Shown in pieces: positions 43,063 through 45,786 of a stretch of 45,786 bases of DNA. The DNA comes from an uncultured Verrucomicrobiota bacterium (GTDB lineage Bacteria > Verrucomicrobiota > Verrucomicrobiia > Limisphaerales > UBA9464). Numbering within the stretch: position 1 is the stretch's first letter; each line of letters opens with the position of its first letter. The stretch is taken from positions 1-45,786 of the forward strand of contig CAIWAH010000059.1 of the NCBI GenBank assembly GCA_903910585.1, given 5' to 3'. Both the position numbers and the translations under genes were made by a program. The notes under the pieces were generated by a model that made no database searches, had not been told where the DNA came from, and saw only the letters and a program-made list of their open reading frames with translations.

Positions 43063-43452
43063 CTAAACCTGCTGCCGGCCGGCAAAGCCCGTGTCGAGCT
43101 CATGCCAATAGGTGACATCCGCCTCGCCCTCCTGCCAGCACAGGAAGATCTCGCGATCCCCGCGGAGGGCCGGAAAATCGAGCAGCCCCCGGCCGAGGTC
43201 CTTGATCTGGATTTCGAGCGACTCGAACTCCGCCAGCAATTCGCGCATCCGCGTAAGATCGCGCAATTGTCCGTTGATCCTTTCGCCGCCGAGATCCCGC
43301 CCCTCCGCAAAAAGGGACGCGTTTCGGTCGGCACCGCGCTCAACGACCTGCTGCAGATGCCGGAGCTCTCCCAGCCAATTGAGAAGCCGAGGCAACAGCT
43401 CGCGTGCTTCGGCCACGGTGTAGTGGCGGGTGAATCTCCGGGATTCGCTCAT
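43063..43452 (-). CDS. DUF2203 family protein
   Basis: A 129-residue protein with the DUF2203 pattern: RHYTVAEARELLPRLLNWLG at the start, then a helical hairpin, then IKDLGRGLLDFPA, REIFLCWQEGEADVTYWHE and GFAGRQQ at the end. The family has no established function; structures show a helical bundle and the conserved W-H and D residues suggest ligand or metal binding. It overlaps the stop of the TPR lipoprotein gene (ATGA) and is coupled to it. Confidence 0.85.
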   Translation of the reverse strand: MSESRRFTRHYTVAEARELLPRLLNWLGELRHLQQVVERGADRNASLFAEGRDLGGERINGQLRDLTRMRELLAEFESLEIQIKDLGRGLLDFPALRGDREIFLCWQEGEADVTYWHELDTGFAGRQQV

Positions 43453-45116
43453 GGCCGGGCTTCCAGCTTTTTCCGGATAGCGTCGTTGGGTTCAATGGCC
43501 AAGGCCTTCCGCCAGACTTCGCGGGCCTCCTCCTGCTTCCCCAGTGCAGCCAGCACATCACCCAGATGGTCCAGGACGGTTTCATCCGGTTCCGGCAGAA
43601 GTTTGACCGCCTTTTCCAGCCACGGGAGCGCCTCTGCCGGCCGCTTCATCTGGAACAGGACCCACCCAAGGCTGTCGAGGTAGGCCGGGTTCTCCGGTTC
43701 GGCCTTCACCGCCCGCTGGATCATGTCGTGAGCGAGCTGCAGGTTCAGTCCGCGTTCGGCCCACATGTAGCCCAGGTGATTCAACGACTCGTCGAAATCA
43801 GGCTTCAGGTTCAGCGACTGCTCCAACGCCGCCACCGCCTCGTCGAAGCGTCCCGCCCGTTCAAGCATGGATCCGACCTGGTAGTAAAACCGGTGGTCGA
43901 GCAGTTGCGGCGCGCGTTCGCGGGCGAACTTCTCCGCCGCCCCAAAGCATTGGCCGGCCTGGTCGAACTGCTTGAGGTTCGAATGGGCCAGCGCCGCAAG
44001 GAATTCCCGGCGGAACTCCGGACCGAAACGCCCCCGCGCCTTCTCGACCGTCGCGATCGCGTCCTCGGCCTTGCCCGCGCTCAGCTGGGCCGCCGCCAGA
44101 TCGGCATAGGCCGCCTCACCGTCGGGATTCAGGAGAATGGCACGCTCCAGCGACCGCCGCGCCTGCACGAAATCACGCTGTTCCAGCGCGATGATGCCGA
44201 GGAAGTAGTGGGGCACCGGGTTCGCCGGATTGGACCGTTCCAGTTCCTGGAACTGCCTTCGTGCTTCGTCCAGCCGCCCGGTGCGAAGATAGATCTCGGC
44301 CAACCGGCCCGCGACCTGCGGATCCGCCCCGCTCTTGCCGGCCAGATCGACCAACAGCCGTTCGGCCCGCTCCTGCTCGCCGATTGCCAGATAGCCTTCT
44401 GCCAGCCGCCGCAATACCACGACCTCCTTTGGCTCGGCGGCCTCGACCTTGCCCAGGCATTCGCGCGCCTTGGCCAGCGCCGGGTCGCGCAGTGATGGAT
44501 CGGCCTGGGCAAGGCGGCCGAACAGGGCTGCAAAATCCAGCCAGGCGGCCGGCGTATCCGATTTCTGCCGCGTGGCCTGTTCCGCGACCCGCATGGCCTC
44601 GGCCGCCTGCTTCTGTTGCAGCCGAATCTGGCTCAACATTGCGTAGTGCCCCAACTGTTCCGGCTCCGCGGCAATCAGCCCCCCGTAGATGTCCGCCGCC
44701 TCATCCACCCTGCCGGTCTGGATGGCAGCCATTCCGAGCATGACCTTGGCCTGACTGGAGGCATTCGGCAGGGCCGCACTGCGTTTGAGGACATCGTAGG
44801 CACGGGCGGGTTGCTGCCGCGCCATGAACCGACGGGCGACCTCCAACGCCAACGGTTCGTTGCCGGGATCCTTCTCGAGGGAACGGACAAACCGTTCCAG
44901 GGCGGCGCCATTGTCCTCGCGGGACTGCTCTACCACCCCGGCCGAGAACTCGGCCAGCGCCTGCGCCCGGTTTTCCAGCTCGGCATCGTTCAATCGCGGG
45001 GATGCCCCGGGCACGACAACCGAAGCATTATCGGAAACGTGCCGGCAACCGCCGGCCGCAAAGGCAGCGACCAGCACGGCTCCCACGGAAATGGCTGATT
45101 TCAGCGAACGCGGCAT
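43449..45116 (-). CDS. TPR-repeat lipoprotein
   Basis: A 555-residue protein with a lipoprotein signal (SVGAVLVAAFAAGGC, Cys24) followed by about a dozen tetratricopeptide repeats. Examples are ARAYDVLKRSAALPNA, VDEAADIYGGLIAAEPEQLG and FDEAVAALEQSLNLKPDFDE. The C-terminal repeats (LDSLGWVLFQMKRPAEALPW) are the most regular. It is probably a scaffold on the periplasmic side of a membrane, as in polysaccharide-secretion or envelope-assembly systems. It follows a strong terminator, so it starts its own unit together with DUF2203. Confidence 0.85.
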   Translation of the reverse strand: MPRSLKSAISVGAVLVAAFAAGGCRHVSDNASVVVPGASPRLNDAELENRAQALAEFSAGVVEQSREDNGAALERFVRSLEKDPGNEPLALEVARRFMARQQPARAYDVLKRSAALPNASSQAKVMLGMAAIQTGRVDEAADIYGGLIAAEPEQLGHYAMLSQIRLQQKQAAEAMRVAEQATRQKSDTPAAWLDFAALFGRLAQADPSLRDPALAKARECLGKVEAAEPKEVVVLRRLAEGYLAIGEQERAERLLVDLAGKSGADPQVAGRLAEIYLRTGRLDEARRQFQELERSNPANPVPHYFLGIIALEQRDFVQARRSLERAILLNPDGEAAYADLAAAQLSAGKAEDAIATVEKARGRFGPEFRREFLAALAHSNLKQFDQAGQCFGAAEKFARERAPQLLDHRFYYQVGSMLERAGRFDEAVAALEQSLNLKPDFDESLNHLGYMWAERGLNLQLAHDMIQRAVKAEPENPAYLDSLGWVLFQMKRPAEALPWLEKAVKLLPEPDETVLDHLGDVLAALGKQEEAREVWRKALAIEPNDAIRKKLEARP

Positions 45117-45120
45117 ACGG

Positions 45121-45157
45121 ACAAAGAAAAACGCGACCCCATGAAAACGGGGTCGCG
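45121..45157 (-). terminator. Rho-independent terminator after the COX24-type gene
   Basis: A nine-base-pair perfect stem (45132-45140 with 45149-45157), eight-base loop, followed on the minus strand by TTTTTCTTTGT. It ends the hisG-side transcript five bases before the TPR gene begins. Confidence 0.88.
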
Positions 45158-45203
45158 CTGAAAGTGCATTTTGTCGCGAAGCGCGCGAACGGCCGGGCCG
45201 CTC

Positions 45204-45305
45204 CTACTTCTGCCAAGTGCGCTTCTTGTGGCGGTTTAGACGCAGCTTCTTGCGGCGCTTGTGCTTGTTGATCTTCGCCTTACGACGTTTCTTGAGTGAA
45301 CCCAT
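45204..45305 (-). CDS. AURKAIP1/COX24-domain small basic protein (bS22-like)
   Basis: A 33-residue protein from ATG 45305. Over half its residues are Lys, Arg or His; it starts [18 protein letters not shown] and ends in RHKKRTWQK. This is the AURKAIP1/COX24 family, known in mitochondria as a small-subunit ribosomal protein (mS38) and in bacteria as tiny ribosome-associated proteins. It probably binds rRNA in the 30S subunit. It lies 28 bases after hisG and before a terminator. Its length puts it below most gene finders' limit. Confidence 0.85.
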   Translation of the reverse strand: MGSLKKRRKAKINKHKRRKKLRLNRHKKRTWQK

Positions 45306-45333
45306 AGCTAATTAAGTTTGTCTCCCAGCCGGC

Positions 45334-45786
45334 CTAATAAACCACCTTGTTCAGCGGATACTCGATGATCCCTTCGGCTCCGGCGGCCTTGAGTTGCGGG
45401 ATCAACTCACGGACAACCGACTCGTCCGCGATGGTTTCCACCGCCACCCAGCCGGCCTGCGACAGACTGGAGACGGTTGGATTACGCAATGCCGGCAAGG
45501 ATTGCAACAGCTTTGGCAGATTATCCTGCATCACGTTCATCTTGATGCCGACCTTGACTTCGGCCTCGATGGCCCCGCGGAGCAGCAGGGCAAGCGTCTC
45601 GATCTTGCTCCGTTTCCAGCTGTCTTTCCACGAATCATGGTTCGCGACGAGCCGGGGAGTGGACACCAGCAGGGTGTCCACAATGCGCAGCTTGTTGGCC
45701 CGGAGCGACGAGCCGGTCTCGGTGACGTCCACGATGGCGTCCACCAATTCCCGTGCCTTCACCTCGGTCGCGCCCCATGAAAACTC
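45334..45786 (-). CDS. hisG: ATP phosphoribosyltransferase HisG, 3' part
   Basis: The frame is open to the window edge, so the N-terminus is missing. The 150 visible residues include the phosphate-binding [20 protein letters not shown] at the end of the catalytic domain and a complete C-terminal regulatory domain ([55 protein letters not shown]). That C-terminal domain marks the long, hexameric form, which binds histidine for feedback inhibition. HisG makes phosphoribosyl-ATP, the first step of histidine synthesis. Confidence 0.93.
   Translation of the reverse strand, partial: EFSWGATEVKARELVDAIVDVTETGSSLRANKLRIVDTLLVSTPRLVANHDSWKDSWKRSKIETLALLLRGAIEAEVKVGIKMNVMQDNLPKLLQSLPALRNPTVSSLSQAGWVAVETIADESVVRELIPQLKAAGAEGIIEYPLNKVVY

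Overview
The window is a high-GC bacterial chromosome segment, most likely from Verrucomicrobiota (PVC superphylum). The lineage call rests on gene families rather than on an rRNA: a giant secreted protein with planctomycete-type cytochrome c, WD40, DUF1549 and DUF1553 domains, a TIGR02603-type heme protein, a DUF1080 lipoprotein, a von Willebrand/glutamine-amidotransferase-like membrane protein and an AURKAIP1/COX24-type small basic protein. The exact order cannot be fixed from the sequence. Coding density is very high, genes often overlap by ATGA or similar, few genes have a Shine-Dalgarno sequence, and no gap exceeds about 240 bases. I see no rRNA, tRNA, CRISPR array or insertion sequence.

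Layout. 1-2527 (+): the end of a type II secretion pseudopilin operon (gspH fragment, gspI, gspJ, gspK). 2531-7610 (-): D-aminoacylase coupled to CCA-adding enzyme, ABC-2 permease, DUF3592 protein. 7795-15415 (+): giant cytochrome/WD40/DUF1549/DUF1553 protein, vWA-GATase-like protein, phosphodiester glycosidase. 15421-30547 (-): a complete chemotaxis cluster: an unusual receptor-like protein, cheY, a REC-histidine kinase, cheA, cheW, a four-PAS receptor, a second cheY, cheB, cheR, then a two-gene split 'Aer' (PAS protein plus soluble receptor). 30754-32690 (+): a REC-PP2C-HATPase regulator plus STAS protein, matching the HsbR/HsbA partner switch. 32866-37477 (-): late flagellar genes (fliT-like, fliS, FlgM-like, a lipoprotein, fliD, flagellin). 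37718-43044: glycosyltransferase-TPR (+), heme/HEAT protein (-), DUF1080 lipoprotein (+), radical SAM protein (+). 43063-45786 (-): DUF2203, TPR lipoprotein, COX24-type small protein, and the 3' part of hisG.

The flagellar and chemotaxis genes appear to form one regulon. I read seven minus-strand sites of the form T(A/T/C)AAGTTT-N11-GCCGATRA, all with the same 11-base spacer, in front of flagellin, fliD, flgM-fliS-fliT, the first receptor-like gene, cheY, the four-PAS receptor and the PAS/Aer gene, plus a weaker plus-strand site before the HsbR-like gene. This is the sigma-28 (FliA) pattern, although fliA itself is outside the window. The HsbR/HsbA-like pair sits beside a FlgM-like gene, so a partner switch acting on the anti-sigma factor is a plausible control layer.

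The most unusual observations are: (1) a CheA with a zinc-binding CZB domain inserted inside its CheW-like domain, with all four zinc ligands at canonical spacing; (2) a membrane-free receptor-like protein carrying a CheZ-like QFQDxxxQ motif and a CheZ-like C-terminal peptide, in a cluster with no cheZ, cheC or cheX; (3) the sigma-28 regulon with a probably leaderless fliD; (4) the HsbR/HsbA/FlgM grouping; (5) an Aer-type sensor split over two overlapping genes.
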